DNA of 64,000 nucleotides from a virus. Numbering within the stretch: the stretch's first letter is position 1; each line of letters begins with the position of its first letter. The position numbers and the translations under genes were made by a program. The stretch is taken from the IMG/VR virus record IMGVR_UViG_3300001533_001295, positions 1 through 64,000 of that record; one strand, given 5' to 3'. The notes under the pieces are model-generated. The model worked only from the letters and a program-made list of their open reading frames with translations, was not told the DNA's origin and did no database searches. Shown piece after piece: positions 25,034 to 33,875 of this stretch.

Positions 25034-25888
25034 ATGACTCAACCTCTGGAAAAAGCTATCGATTTCGTCTTCGAAATAGCTGAAGACTTAAAAAATAGAG
25101 AATTTGACGATTTTCCAGAGGCTATTAAAGTTGCTTCAAACATAGCCAGGGAGCTTAGATTAGAGGGCTACTACACTCCTTTGGTAAAAACTTCCAGTAA
25201 AATTAAGTTTAAAGGCAATCCTAAAAGTGTAGGAAATTTTGCAGATTACCTAGGCAGATTATTAGGTTTATGGCAAGGAAATATACTAGGTATACCTAAC
25301 AAGCCGGGACCTTTGGGCAGCCTCATGGTTTTAGCCCCGCTTGGGGCTGCCCTAGGTTACGGCGGCGCTAACTTGGCCAATTTATTAACCGGTGGTAATG
25401 CTTTTACTCACCCAGTAAACGCTGCGATCATGGGAGGTTTAGCCGGCTCTGCGCCTGCAGGACTTTTAGCAGCTTATAATTATGCGGCTAAGCACCCAAT
25501 GACAGATTCCGCCCTCAACTTCTCTATGACTAAGGAATCTAGTTTCTCTTATATACCTGTAGATAAATTTAAAGAAGTTGTCTACGGCGACCCCAACGTT
25601 GCCTCTAGTCTCTCAAGAAGAACCCAAGCAGCTGCTGTGGGTTTAGTTGAGTCAGCCAACCATTTACCTGGTAGGCGTTATAATGACTTTCCTATAGTTA
25701 CTCCGAATGACATCGCTAGAGTAGCTGTCGGAATGGGGTCGGGTTATGCTTCAGGTTTACTTGTAGGAAAAGCCTTAGGTGGTTTGTTCGGTGTCTCAGA
25801 CAACGCGCAACAAATATTAAGGCGGTCTGGAGCTGCAGCCGGTATAATTAGAAGTATGGTTCCGCTAGTATATAATGGTGGGTTTTAA
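25034..25888 (+). CDS. Gly/Ala-rich membrane-active protein, probably virion-associated
   Basis: 284 residues with a soluble charged N-terminal 65 residues and then three hydrophobic Gly/Ala-rich segments (about 95-120, 130-155, 235-260). This pattern is common in phage proteins ejected with DNA. No enzymatic motif. The gene overlaps the next by one base (TAATG). Confidence 0.5.
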   Translation: MTQPLEKAIDFVFEIAEDLKNREFDDFPEAIKVASNIARELRLEGYYTPLVKTSSKIKFKGNPKSVGNFADYLGRLLGLWQGNILGIPNKPGPLGSLMVLAPLGAALGYGGANLANLLTGGNAFTHPVNAAIMGGLAGSAPAGLLAAYNYAAKHPMTDSALNFSMTKESSFSYIPVDKFKEVVYGDPNVASSLSRRTQAAAVGLVESANHLPGRRYNDFPIVTPNDIARVAVGMGSGYASGLLVGKALGGLFGVSDNAQQILRRSGAAAGIIRSMVPLVYNGGF

Positions 25889-26301
25889 TGTCTCGACTAA
25901 TTTTGCCTTTCGAAGCATCTAATAACGTAGCTAAGATTGGTACGCTCAGCGTATGGGCTAGGAACGGTATAATTTGCTTAAGTCACGAGCTCCCTAATGG
26001 TAAGGAAGATTTTAAGCAATTATCTGTTGGTGCTGCTAAAGTAAGATATGGAGCTATGAACGATGAGCTAAAGCGGTTAAGGCAAGAAGCTCATCGACAT
26101 CCTAAGCTGCGAGACCAGGTTCATATGCTTGAAAGGTTTTTAAGCGCTATGAACACGGTCATAGCTAAAGCCGAGGAGCAAGGTCCACCGGAAAACAGTG
26201 ACGCTATTAAAGATCGCCTGCGACGACGTAAAACGCAGGTTAGCGTACCATTTACTAGAGCAGACCTAGAAGCTAAAGACGCTGAGCGAGGGCTAAAATA
26301 A
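25888..26301 (+). CDS. Unknown basic protein
   Basis: 137 residues, ATG overlaps the preceding TAA. N-terminal strands followed by an Arg/Lys/Glu-rich helical part. It resembles a small structural or scaffolding-type protein only by position. No motif. Confidence 0.55.
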   Translation: MSRLILPFEASNNVAKIGTLSVWARNGIICLSHELPNGKEDFKQLSVGAAKVRYGAMNDELKRLRQEAHRHPKLRDQVHMLERFLSAMNTVIAKAEEQGPPENSDAIKDRLRRRKTQVSVPFTRADLEAKDAERGLK

Positions 26302-26888
26302 TGAGTAAAAATAATAAAGTTGAAGACGTCATTGAGCAGTTCATCAAAATAGGTCTAGACGTAAAGCAAATGGAGGCTTTGTCTGGTGAAATTGCTGATT
26401 TTCTAGAGGAAGCAGATAATCAAGGCGTGCTAGAAGATTTGTTAACTGACAGTATGTCGAAGTTAGCTGAGTGCTCTAACTTAAGTAAAACAGCTAACCC
26501 AGCTGCAGCTGCGGGAGCTGCTCCGGCGGTTGGTGGTTATTTAGGTTGGAAAACCATATTACCGGCAGCTTACCTAGCTAGTCTAGGTTCTCGAACAGCT
26601 GACACTGCTATAGGCGCTGCTGGTGGATTAGCTAAATCAATAGCGTCCGCAGGTGGTAAGGCTTTACTACCTTTAGGAGCTCTGTCTTTAGCTGCTCCTT
26701 TTTTTATTGGTAGATTTGGTGGAGAATTATCTGCCGACGCTCTACACAATCATGACGCTGAAGCAGAAAGAAAGTACATACAGGACCAGGAAATACTAGC
26801 TGCTCTTAGAGAGGCTACTAGACAAGTTAAGCAGCGGTCAGGCTTACCTAGTAATTACAGCGTAGACACTGGCACTGACTTCAGTTAA
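26301..26888 (+). CDS. Membrane-active Ala/Gly-rich protein
   Basis: 195 residues. N-terminal acidic helix (about 1-55), then a long Ala/Gly/Leu-rich region (about 65-150) with two hydrophobic segments that could cross a membrane, and a charged C-terminal helix. Same architecture as the genes at 25034 and 27221. Probably an ejected or internal virion protein; no direct proof. Confidence 0.5.
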   Translation: MSKNNKVEDVIEQFIKIGLDVKQMEALSGEIADFLEEADNQGVLEDLLTDSMSKLAECSNLSKTANPAAAAGAAPAVGGYLGWKTILPAAYLASLGSRTADTAIGAAGGLAKSIASAGGKALLPLGALSLAAPFFIGRFGGELSADALHNHDAEAERKYIQDQEILAALREATRQVKQRSGLPSNYSVDTGTDFS

Positions 26889-26961
26889 CTTAATCGGCGT
26901 CCTAATCTAAAGAGAGCGCCGAAATGAATGAGTTTGATTACAGGTATTATAGTCAGCAAGG

Positions 26962-27516
26962 ATTGCCGTTCTTAGCAGGATAGCTAGGCAGGCTTTTTTT
27001 GATCTAAGAAAACCTGAAGAACGCAAAAATGGCCATACCTTAGAGGAAATATTATCCTTAAATGCGTGTGGCGAGTATGAGATAGTAGCTTGGAAAGAGT
27101 ATGAAATAGCCTCAGAAGTTACTGCTGCTCTACCAGCCGTCTTTGTTCATTTAGTGTGGTATGAAAAATTTGACGTACTCGTATCACAGTACCCATCTTT
27201 TATAAAAAATAAATTTAAAAATGAAGACAGAACTACTCAACTCAATAAAGAAAAAGACAGCCAACACGGCGTCGTTCGAAAACGCAGTAAGTCAAATACA
27301 AAACCTAAGGTCTTCGGCAATGCCGGAGGAGAGGCAGAAGTTTCTGCTGAATCTATTATTAGCGACGGGGGCAGCGGGAGCGGGAATAGCCGGACTGTCG
27401 CATCTCCAGAGCTTGAACAAGAGACAGACTTCAGCCAAGAAGCCACACATATCCGAAGTTCGAGTAGAGTTATTTGGTCAAGAAAAAGACAAAAGACAAA
27501 AGTCGAACCGGCGTAA
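26962..27516 (+). CDS. Unknown protein without a standard start codon
   Basis: The frame is open from 26953 to TAG at 27514-27516. Residues up to about 27220 look like real protein (A-R-Q-A-F-F-D-L-R-K-P-E-E-R, …E-I-V-A-W-K-E-Y-E). No ATG, GTG or TTG occurs before GTG 27154, and the first codon after the upstream stop that could serve is ATT 26962. The last 98 codons overlap the next gene and look like shadow coding (Ser/Gly/Glu-rich). It may be a real gene with a rare start or the front part of the downstream gene separated by a frameshift. A short frame MNEFDYRYY… (26924-26983) starts just upstream. Confidence 0.35.
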   Translation: MAVLSRIARQAFFDLRKPEERKNGHTLEEILSLNACGEYEIVAWKEYEIASEVTAALPAVFVHLVWYEKFDVLVSQYPSFIKNKFKNEDRTTQLNKEKDSQHGVVRKRSKSNTKPKVFGNAGGEAEVSAESIISDGGSGSGNSRTVASPELEQETDFSQEATHIRSSSRVIWSRKRQKTKVEPA

Positions 27517-28186
27517 AAGATTAGTTAACCCTAATCTTTTCAGCTATACCGACGCACCTGATTCGCCCAAGATTAAATTATCGGCACTGACCGACTCAGC
27601 AAATAAGAAAACAGCCAGCGATTTTTTAAATTTTACAACTAACCCATCAGCCTACTTATCTGAGCTAGGCAGAAGTCTAACTTCTTCTGGCGGCAAAGGT
27701 TTAACCGACAGTTCTCTTTTCTTGCCGGCGGCACTACTGGCTGGTTCAGCTGGTTTAGGCGGAGGTTACTACGCTACTAATAAGTTACTTAATAAACTTA
27801 GGGAAACCGCAAGAAATAAAGAACTAGCTAAAGCTGAGCTAGAGTTTGAAGCAGCTTTAGCTGAGTCGGCTAAAACAGCTAGTAATAAAAATTGTCTCTT
27901 TGATAACACGTCTAGGATAGTTAACGTTTTAGATAAGGTAGCAGACGGTGGTTTAGTGTCTCCAGGCGTCTCGCATGCTGCTAGGAACATAGTAGGTTTG
28001 TATTTAACTGCAGCGTTGGCTTTAGGTGGAGTTGGAGCTTATGGAAGCTACAAATCCAACAAGGCTAAATCTAAATCAAAAGCTATTGAGCGTGCTCAAT
28101 TAGAGCGACTATCTCAAATGAGTCAAAGACAGTATCCAGCTATATACGCAGAGCCAGGTGTATCCGCAGATGATTCAGAACAATGA
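27221..28186 (+). CDS. Unknown membrane-active protein upstream of RNA polymerase
   Basis: 321 residues from ATG 27221. A basic N-terminal helix, hydrophobic Gly/Ala segment near 45-60, Lys/Arg-rich stretch, two further hydrophobic segments (about 165-185 and 255-275). Ala/Lys/Ser-rich composition with K-T-A strings shared by several other genes of this phage. Its start lies 296 bases inside another open frame and its end overlaps the polymerase start by 29 bases. Probably a virion-internal protein. Confidence 0.55.
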   Translation: MKTELLNSIKKKTANTASFENAVSQIQNLRSSAMPEERQKFLLNLLLATGAAGAGIAGLSHLQSLNKRQTSAKKPHISEVRVELFGQEKDKRQKSNRRKRLVNPNLFSYTDAPDSPKIKLSALTDSANKKTASDFLNFTTNPSAYLSELGRSLTSSGGKGLTDSSLFLPAALLAGSAGLGGGYYATNKLLNKLRETARNKELAKAELEFEAALAESAKTASNKNCLFDNTSRIVNVLDKVADGGLVSPGVSHAARNIVGLYLTAALALGGVGAYGSYKSNKAKSKSKAIERAQLERLSQMSQRQYPAIYAEPGVSADDSEQ

Positions 28187-31100
28187 TAACGAAGACATCG
28201 CGCTTACTTTAAACCAACCTGCTAAGCCTTTAGTTAGTTATCGAGCTGTAGACGACGCAGAAGTTCTGCGTGAAAACGTATATCAAAAAGCGTTAAATGC
28301 GGCTAAGTCTATACAGCCGCTGCAGTACGGTAAGTTTCAGCTAGCTCTAACTGACGTAGACTATGAGGACTCTCCTCAACCTACCAAGAGAGATCAGACC
28401 ACAGCTTTACTTGGGCGTAATAGTATAACTCGCCGGCTGAGAGGTACTTGGTCTCTGCAAGATACTCAGACCGGTGAGACGGTTGATCAGCGTAAGCAGA
28501 TCATAGCTAACGTGCCGCACGTTTTACATGACGGAAGTATCGTCATGCGCGGTACTAGGTATGCCTCCGGTATTCAACAGCGTCTTAGGCCTGGCGTTTA
28601 TACTCGTGTACGTAAAAGCGGTGAGCTAGAAGCTCACGTTAACGCTAAGGTAGGTACAGGTCCCAGCCACAGGTACGTCTTGGAGCCTGAGACAGGTAGG
28701 TTTTTACTTAATATTGGTAACAGTAAGATACCTTTGTCTAATTTATTAGACGTACTAGGAGTAGATAGAAAACGTGTCGAAGACGTCTGGGGCAAAGAAC
28801 TCACCGCCGTAAACTACGGTAAGCAGGATCCTAAAGCCTTAAATAAACTGTACGACAAGTTTGTCCCTAATAGGCTTAGAAACAAAGACGACCTCAGTAA
28901 CTCTGAGGCTATGCGTCAGAAAATTTCTGATGTATTTAATAACATCGGCTTAGATCAAGGTGTATTGAGCCAGACTGTTAATTTACCTACAGAGCATCTA
29001 AGCCCTGAGGTAATTCTAGCTGCGACGAGTAAGATACTTGAGATATCTAAGCAGCAAGAAGATAAGGACGACCGAGATCATCCAGGCTTCGCAACATTCC
29101 ACGATCTATCTGATCTGATCGCTGAAAGAATTAGCAACGATCACGGCGGCGTCAGACGCCAGTTGATGTACAAGATAGCTCAAAAAGGCAACTTAGCTAA
29201 TCTTCCGTCAGGTTATCTAGACAAGCAAATAAATAGCGTAATATTCGGTTCAGGTCTTGCTGCAGCTGTAGAAGAAACCAACCCGGCCGACATACTAGAT
29301 AGAATAACTAAAGTAACTAGGTACGGTGAGGGTGGTTTACCCTCTACGCAATCAACTCCGTCTGAAGCTAGAAATGTAAATCTAGGTCAGTTCGGCTTCA
29401 TAGATCCTGTGCGAACGGCTGAGTCGCTTAGAGTTGGTGTAGACGTTAACGTAGCAAATCCTACGTTCATAGGTAGCGATAATAAGCTCTACGCTAATTT
29501 TATAAACCTAGGAAACGGTCAAACAGAGTTACACTCGCCTGACGAGTTATTTAACTCTTCTTTAGTTATAGGTCCAAGCTCTATAGAAGGTTGGGACTCG
29601 GCTGTAGTAGGCGGCAAATTACAACTTGTAAGGCAGGGGGAAGGTGATTTTAAGTTACCGTCCTATGACAACGCCTTTAATATATTAAGCCAAATACTTC
29701 CTATGAAGTCGGCGTCGTTCGCTCAGCGTCTATCTATGGGCGCTAGAATGTCCCAGCAGGCTTTACCTGTGGAAGGAGCTGAAGCTCCTTTAGTGCAAGC
29801 AGCTGTGCCAGGAACAGGTGGCGCGGAGAGTTATGAGTCTAGGATAGGTACCAAGCTGGGAGCAATCAGGGCTAAAGATAGAGGCCGGGTTCTAGCTGTA
29901 ACTGATGACTATATTGAGGTCGCTTACCCAAACGGCAGTGTAGTAAAAGAAGATTTAGACTACTACAGACCTACCGCTCGTAAGTCGTTCATACACAACA
30001 CGCCGCTAGTTCAACCGGGCGATATTGTTGAGCCAGGCCAGATTTTAGCTAAGAGTAATTTTACAGACGACCAAGGCTCTTTGGCTTTTGGTAAGAACGT
30101 TAGAACAGCTCTTATACCTTGGGGTGAAAACTGGGAAGACGCTATCATCTTTAGCCAGCGCATGGCTAACAGTATGAGGTTAAACCAAGCTTATAAAAGC
30201 CATTTTGAAATAACAGATAAAGACGAGGTAGGTAAAAAGCCGTTCGTATCTGTTTTTGCTTCAAAGTACAACAAAGACATTTTAGACACGCTTGACGATA
30301 ATGGCGTAGTCAAGCCGGGCACGGTAGTTAAAAAAGGCGATCCGCTTATTTTAGCTATACGTGAGACAGACATGACTGGCAACCGAGTACATAAAAAGCA
30401 AGCTAAGTCTTACTCAGATGCTAGTGTTACTTGGGACCACAACCATGAGGGCTTGGTAACACATATAGCTGACTCAGGCAAAGGCTTCAGCGTTATGGTG
30501 ACTACCAGTAAGCCACTTGAAGAAGCAGACAAGATTGCAGGCTTATACGGTAATAAAGGTACGGTTAGAATTCTGCCTGATGCTCAGATGCCTGTGGCTG
30601 AGGATGGTGAAATTATAGACGCGCTCATATCTCCTTTGGCGGTTATATCTAGAGGTAACTCGTCTTTCCCTTTAACGATGCTACTAGGTAAAGTCGCAGC
30701 CAAGACTGGTAAGTCTTATAAAATTGAAGACTTTACCGGCCAAGACTTCACTCAACTGGTCAAAGAAGAGTTAGGTAAAAATAAGCTTAACGCTACAGAG
30801 ACGGTAACCGACCCTAACACAGGCAGGCAGATACCTGGTGTTCTTGTTGGTAATTCTTATTTAATGGCCTTACATCACTCAGCTGAGGCTAAGTCGTCAG
30901 CTAGAAGTATTGGCTCTTACTCGGCTTCCGGAGAACCAGCTAGAGGCACTAAAGGTCAGGCTAAGCGAGTATCGGGCCAGGAACTAGCTGCACATATGGC
31001 TCAAGGAGCTTATAAGTACAGCAGAGAATCTTCGTTGCTTAGAGGAAGACGTAACGATGACTTCTGGTCGGCTTATATGGGTGGTCACAATATAGAATTG

Positions 31101-32576
31101 CCTCAAGTTAATGAAGTATATGAGGGATTTTTAGACCGACTTAAAGGTATAGGTATAAACCCGGTAAAGTCAGGCGAAGACACTCAGCTTATGGCTATGA
31201 CCGACAACGATGTTAGAGAGCTGGCCGGCAGTAAACGAGTGACAGTACCTGACACTGTTAACATGTTTAAGGATCTTCAGCCTATAAAAGGCGGTTTAAT
31301 GGATCCTGCGATATTTGGTGAAGGCGATAAATTTGCGGCTTTTGATTTACCTGAAGCTCTACCTAATCCAGTATTTGAAGAGCCTTTGCGCAAGCTACTC
31401 GGTGTAACTGAGAAGCAATTTAGAGGCATTATTTCGGGTACAGAAGAGTTAGGTAAGTTTGGCTCAGGACCAGATGCTCTACATAGCTACCTTAAGAACT
31501 TAAACGTAGACGATGAGATTAAGCGCGCTAGACAAGAAATAGCTGGCACTAAGAAAACAGCTAGAGACGCAGCTGTTAAGCGCTTGCGTTATCTAAAGAT
31601 GTTCGAGCGCACTGGCGTTAAGCCTGAAGAGCTTATGGTAAGTGTTGTGCCGGTTATTCCTCCCAATCTTAGACCTATATCTCGCATAGGTAATAAGGGA
31701 TCGGTAGCTGTCTCTGACTCTAACTATTTATATAGAGAGTTAATGTTAGCTGCTGAGAACTTAGGAGAGATGAAACAGTTTTCATCTGACTTAAGTAAGG
31801 AGCGTTTGGCTACGTATGACGCACATAAAGCTCTAGTTGGTTTAACTGATCCTCAAAGCCGAGAGCTGAGGTCTAAAAAAGTAAAAGGTCTTATTAAAGA
31901 GATAATCGGAGACTCACCTAAGACCGGCATAGTTCAGCGCCGGCTTTTATCTACCAACGTCGACAACGTCACTAGAGGCGTCTTGGTGCCTGACACTAGT
32001 CTTAAAATGGGTCAGGTAGGTGTTCCGGTAACTCAGGCCTTAACCTCTTACTCTAATTATGTAATTAGAGATTTAGTTCAAAGCGGTATGCCTAGGGTAG
32101 AAGCTTTAGAGTCAGTTAAGAATAAATCTAAGGAAGCTATACAGGCTCTACAGAGAGTGATTAAAGATAGACCGGTTGTTCTTAGTAGAGCGCCAGTACT
32201 ACATAGGTACGGTAATATCGCCCTAGAGCCAGTCTTGGTGTCGGGCGATGGTATCAGGTTAAACCCTTTCGTATATAAAGGACTCGGAGCTGACAACGAC
32301 GGTGACGCTGTTAATATGCACGTCCCTCACAGCGACGAAGTCGTAAGAGAGGTTAGACAAAGACTCTCTCCGGCCAGTATGCTTATCCACCACCAGGATA
32401 AAAAGACTCCGGCTTTTTCTGTTAGCCAAGATCATCTTCTTGGGCTATATTACGCTTCTACAAAACGCAATGACCGCAAACGAACTAAATATTTTAGTTC
32501 CGTTACTGACGCGGTTGCCGCATTTAAGCGCGGCGAGCTAAACGTAGATGATCCTGTTAAGATCAGCGAATCTTAA
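28158..32576 (+). CDS. RNA polymerase beta subunit fused to the N-terminal half of beta-prime
   Basis: 1472 residues (GTG 28158 or ATG 28170). Beta part: M-R-G-T-R-Y-A-S-G near residue 135; K-I-A-G-L-Y-G-N-K-G near 790 matching beta KMAGRHGNKG; P-L-A-V-I-S-R-G-N following it; C-terminal K-R-V-S-G-Q-E-L matching KxRxGEME near 945. Beta-prime part from about 1030: V-V-P-V-I-P-P-N-L-R-P (LPVxPPDLRP) and R-A-P-V-L-H-R, then the metal-binding loop A-D-N-D-G-D near 1377-1382 (NADFDGD in bacteria), keeping all three Asp. It stops shortly after S-Q-D-H-L-L-G-L-Y-Y; the rest of beta-prime is the gene at 52344. No zinc-ribbon Cys set of cellular beta-prime is visible. It would transcribe phage genes. 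Confidence 0.93.
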   Translation: MYPQMIQNNDNEDIALTLNQPAKPLVSYRAVDDAEVLRENVYQKALNAAKSIQPLQYGKFQLALTDVDYEDSPQPTKRDQTTALLGRNSITRRLRGTWSLQDTQTGETVDQRKQIIANVPHVLHDGSIVMRGTRYASGIQQRLRPGVYTRVRKSGELEAHVNAKVGTGPSHRYVLEPETGRFLLNIGNSKIPLSNLLDVLGVDRKRVEDVWGKELTAVNYGKQDPKALNKLYDKFVPNRLRNKDDLSNSEAMRQKISDVFNNIGLDQGVLSQTVNLPTEHLSPEVILAATSKILEISKQQEDKDDRDHPGFATFHDLSDLIAERISNDHGGVRRQLMYKIAQKGNLANLPSGYLDKQINSVIFGSGLAAAVEETNPADILDRITKVTRYGEGGLPSTQSTPSEARNVNLGQFGFIDPVRTAESLRVGVDVNVANPTFIGSDNKLYANFINLGNGQTELHSPDELFNSSLVIGPSSIEGWDSAVVGGKLQLVRQGEGDFKLPSYDNAFNILSQILPMKSASFAQRLSMGARMSQQALPVEGAEAPLVQAAVPGTGGAESYESRIGTKLGAIRAKDRGRVLAVTDDYIEVAYPNGSVVKEDLDYYRPTARKSFIHNTPLVQPGDIVEPGQILAKSNFTDDQGSLAFGKNVRTALIPWGENWEDAIIFSQRMANSMRLNQAYKSHFEITDKDEVGKKPFVSVFASKYNKDILDTLDDNGVVKPGTVVKKGDPLILAIRETDMTGNRVHKKQAKSYSDASVTWDHNHEGLVTHIADSGKGFSVMVTTSKPLEEADKIAGLYGNKGTVRILPDAQMPVAEDGEIIDALISPLAVISRGNSSFPLTMLLGKVAAKTGKSYKIEDFTGQDFTQLVKEELGKNKLNATETVTDPNTGRQIPGVLVGNSYLMALHHSAEAKSSARSIGSYSASGEPARGTKGQAKRVSGQELAAHMAQGAYKYSRESSLLRGRRNDDFWSAYMGGHNIELPQVNEVYEGFLDRLKGIGINPVKSGEDTQLMAMTDNDVRELAGSKRVTVPDTVNMFKDLQPIKGGLMDPAIFGEGDKFAAFDLPEALPNPVFEEPLRKLLGVTEKQFRGIISGTEELGKFGSGPDALHSYLKNLNVDDEIKRARQEIAGTKKTARDAAVKRLRYLKMFERTGVKPEELMVSVVPVIPPNLRPISRIGNKGSVAVSDSNYLYRELMLAAENLGEMKQFSSDLSKERLATYDAHKALVGLTDPQSRELRSKKVKGLIKEIIGDSPKTGIVQRRLLSTNVDNVTRGVLVPDTSLKMGQVGVPVTQALTSYSNYVIRDLVQSGMPRVEALESVKNKSKEAIQALQRVIKDRPVVLSRAPVLHRYGNIALEPVLVSGDGIRLNPFVYKGLGADNDGDAVNMHVPHSDEVVREVRQRLSPASMLIHHQDKKTPAFSVSQDHLLGLYYASTKRNDRKRTKYFSSVTDAVAAFKRGELNVDDPVKISES

Positions 32577-32648
32577 TCCCCTGTAGCTCAATGGCAGAGC
32601 GTTCCGCTGTTAACGGAGTGGTTGTAGGTTCGAGCCCTACTGGGGGAG
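32577..32648 (+). tRNA. tRNA-Asn (GTT)
   Basis: 72 bases folding as a standard cloverleaf: acceptor TCCCCTG/TGGGGGA (two G-U pairs), D arm GCTC…GAGC, anticodon stem TTCCG/CGGAG with loop CTGTTAA (anticodon GTT), T arm GTAGG/CCTAC with TTCGAGC, discriminator G as in Asn tRNAs. It begins on the last base of the polymerase stop codon. The CCA end is not encoded. Confidence 0.9.
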
Positions 32649-32655
32649 CTACTAA

Positions 32656-32694
32656 GGCCGGATGGCGGAATCGGCAGACGCACAGGTAGTTAAA
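32656..32694 (+). pseudogene. 5' half of a class II tRNA-Leu (TAA), 3' half missing
   Basis: GGCCGGATGGCGGAATCGG and onward matches the first half of bacterial tRNA-Leu(UAA) closely (acceptor, D arm, anticodon stem AGGTA and loop GTTAAAG). No matching TACCT stem, long variable arm, T arm or TCCGGCC acceptor follows in the next ~120 bases. It is therefore a truncated gene, or an exon whose partner has been lost. Confidence 0.7.
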
Positions 32695-32720
32695 GTTGAG
32701 TAAATGACTTCCACTAGTAC

Positions 32721-32752
32721 ATAGTCGGGACATGTTCATAAGTCCCGACTAT
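32721..32752 (+). other. Perfect hairpin in the tRNA cluster
   Basis: ATAGTCGGGAC and GTCCCGACTAT form an 11-bp perfect stem around a 10-base loop. It is followed by TTTCTG, not a clear T run, so it is a weak terminator or an RNA processing or remnant structure between the broken tRNA-Leu and the next tRNA. Confidence 0.55.
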
Positions 32753-32772
32753 TTCTGATTAATAGCCACGCG

Positions 32773-32846
32773 GGGGGTATAGTCCAACTGGCAGAGACAA
32801 AGGTATTAAAAACCTTCAAGTGTCGGTTCGAATCCGACTACCCCTA
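32773..32846 (+). tRNA. tRNA with anticodon TAA (Leu) but class I shape
   Basis: Acceptor GGGGGTA/TACCCCT, anticodon stem AAGGT/ACCTT with loop ATTAAAA (anticodon TAA, reads UUA), variable loop of only 5 bases, T arm GTCGG/CCGAC with TTCGAAT, discriminator A. The fold is clean. Leucine tRNAs normally have a long variable arm, which is absent here, and the acceptor stem looks more like tRNA-Gln. The amino acid actually loaded is uncertain. Confidence 0.8.
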
Positions 32847-32931
32847 TTTATTTTTGTGAGTTAACCGAGATAAACTCACAATCTTTACAGTGTATGCTGT
32901 AGGTTATTTTCACCAATATTAAAGGTGCGTT

Positions 32932-33477
32932 ATGGATCAAAAACGACTGCAGAAGTTGCTGTCTAATTTGTGGTCTAAATCAGCGTCAACGCAACCTGTG
33001 TCGGACGTATACATTATTAAGGGTAACCCGGAAGTAGATACCGGTAATGCGCATAATTACGCTAGTTTCTACGAAGACGTAGCTAAAGTTGTTGGCGAAA
33101 ACGGGTTTACATACAGCTTTGACGATGGGCTGGGCGGCACGTTACCGCCTGGCGGTAAATTATGGATCGGCCATAGTCGCGGTGGAGATCGGCTGAGATT
33201 TGCTCCTAAAGAAGTTGCTACGCTCAAGTTAGATGACTTTGAACCAGCCGAGGCTAAAGAGAAACAACGGTTGGCTTATGAGCAGTTATTTAATACGCGA
33301 GGATATAAAAATATAGCCGACGTGCCGTTGCATCTGCGACCTCAGCCAGGGCCGGAACACTATACATTAAATGAAGAGGCTAAGGCGGCTATTGTCGCTA
33401 AACTTCGAGAGTTACGTAAAGTTCGTATTACTTCACGACTTCGGTCGTTGTTAGGTCGATCTCACTTGTTTCCTTAA
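32932..33477 (+). CDS. Alpha/beta-hydrolase-like phage protein (GHSRGG)
   Basis: 181 residues, ATG 32932 with AAAGGTG upstream. Around residue 80 it has L-W-I-G-H-S-R-G-G-D-R-L, the nucleophile-elbow pattern G-x-S-x-G of alpha/beta hydrolases, preceded by a loop with P-P-G-G-K. The N-terminal strand Y-I-I-K-G-N-P also fits. It is short, and a full Ser-His-Asp triad cannot be confirmed. Substrate unknown. First gene after the first three tRNAs. Confidence 0.5.
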   Translation: MDQKRLQKLLSNLWSKSASTQPVSDVYIIKGNPEVDTGNAHNYASFYEDVAKVVGENGFTYSFDDGLGGTLPPGGKLWIGHSRGGDRLRFAPKEVATLKLDDFEPAEAKEKQRLAYEQLFNTRGYKNIADVPLHLRPQPGPEHYTLNEEAKAAIVAKLRELRKVRITSRLRSLLGRSHLFP

Positions 33478-33493
33478 ACGTGGAGAAGGTTCT

Positions 33494-33874
33494 ATGCCAG
33501 CTTCTGGATTTTATTGGGCTAAGCACAAAAACTCTGAAAATTACGACATTGTCGTTTATTACAACGAAGACGAGGGTACGCTCAAGTTTGTTAAGTCGTC
33601 TAACAATAAGGTTATTAAGTTTAATCCTGCTACAAGTAAGACCTACACTTTAGGCGAATCAATTCCTGATGACGTAGATAAAGTCACTGAGAGCCTGTTG
33701 GAAGAGAAGTCAGAGTTTTATATAGAGACAGGCGCTGGTCTAGGTAAGCATGTATTCAGGGTTGTCAGGATACTGTCAGACGGAAGCATACATGTTTTTG
33801 GTAGCTACTCCAGTGAGACCGCAGCTATACTAGTAAAAAACAGACTCAACTCAGGTAAACTTCTAGGTTGGTAG
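33494..33874 (+). CDS. Unknown small beta-rich protein
   Basis: 126 residues, ATG 33494 with GGAGAAGG upstream. Mostly beta strands, Lys/Asp-rich, no motif. Followed two bases later by the next gene, so part of one operon. Confidence 0.6.
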   Translation: MPASGFYWAKHKNSENYDIVVYYNEDEGTLKFVKSSNNKVIKFNPATSKTYTLGESIPDDVDKVTESLLEEKSEFYIETGAGLGKHVFRVVRILSDGSIHVFGSYSSETAAILVKNRLNSGKLLGW

Positions 33875-33875
33875 C

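Noticed and set aside
27190-27230. Programmed -1 frameshift at A-AAA-AAT
   Set aside because: A slippery-looking heptamer exists near 27207, but the downstream frame is +1, not -1, relative to the upstream frame.
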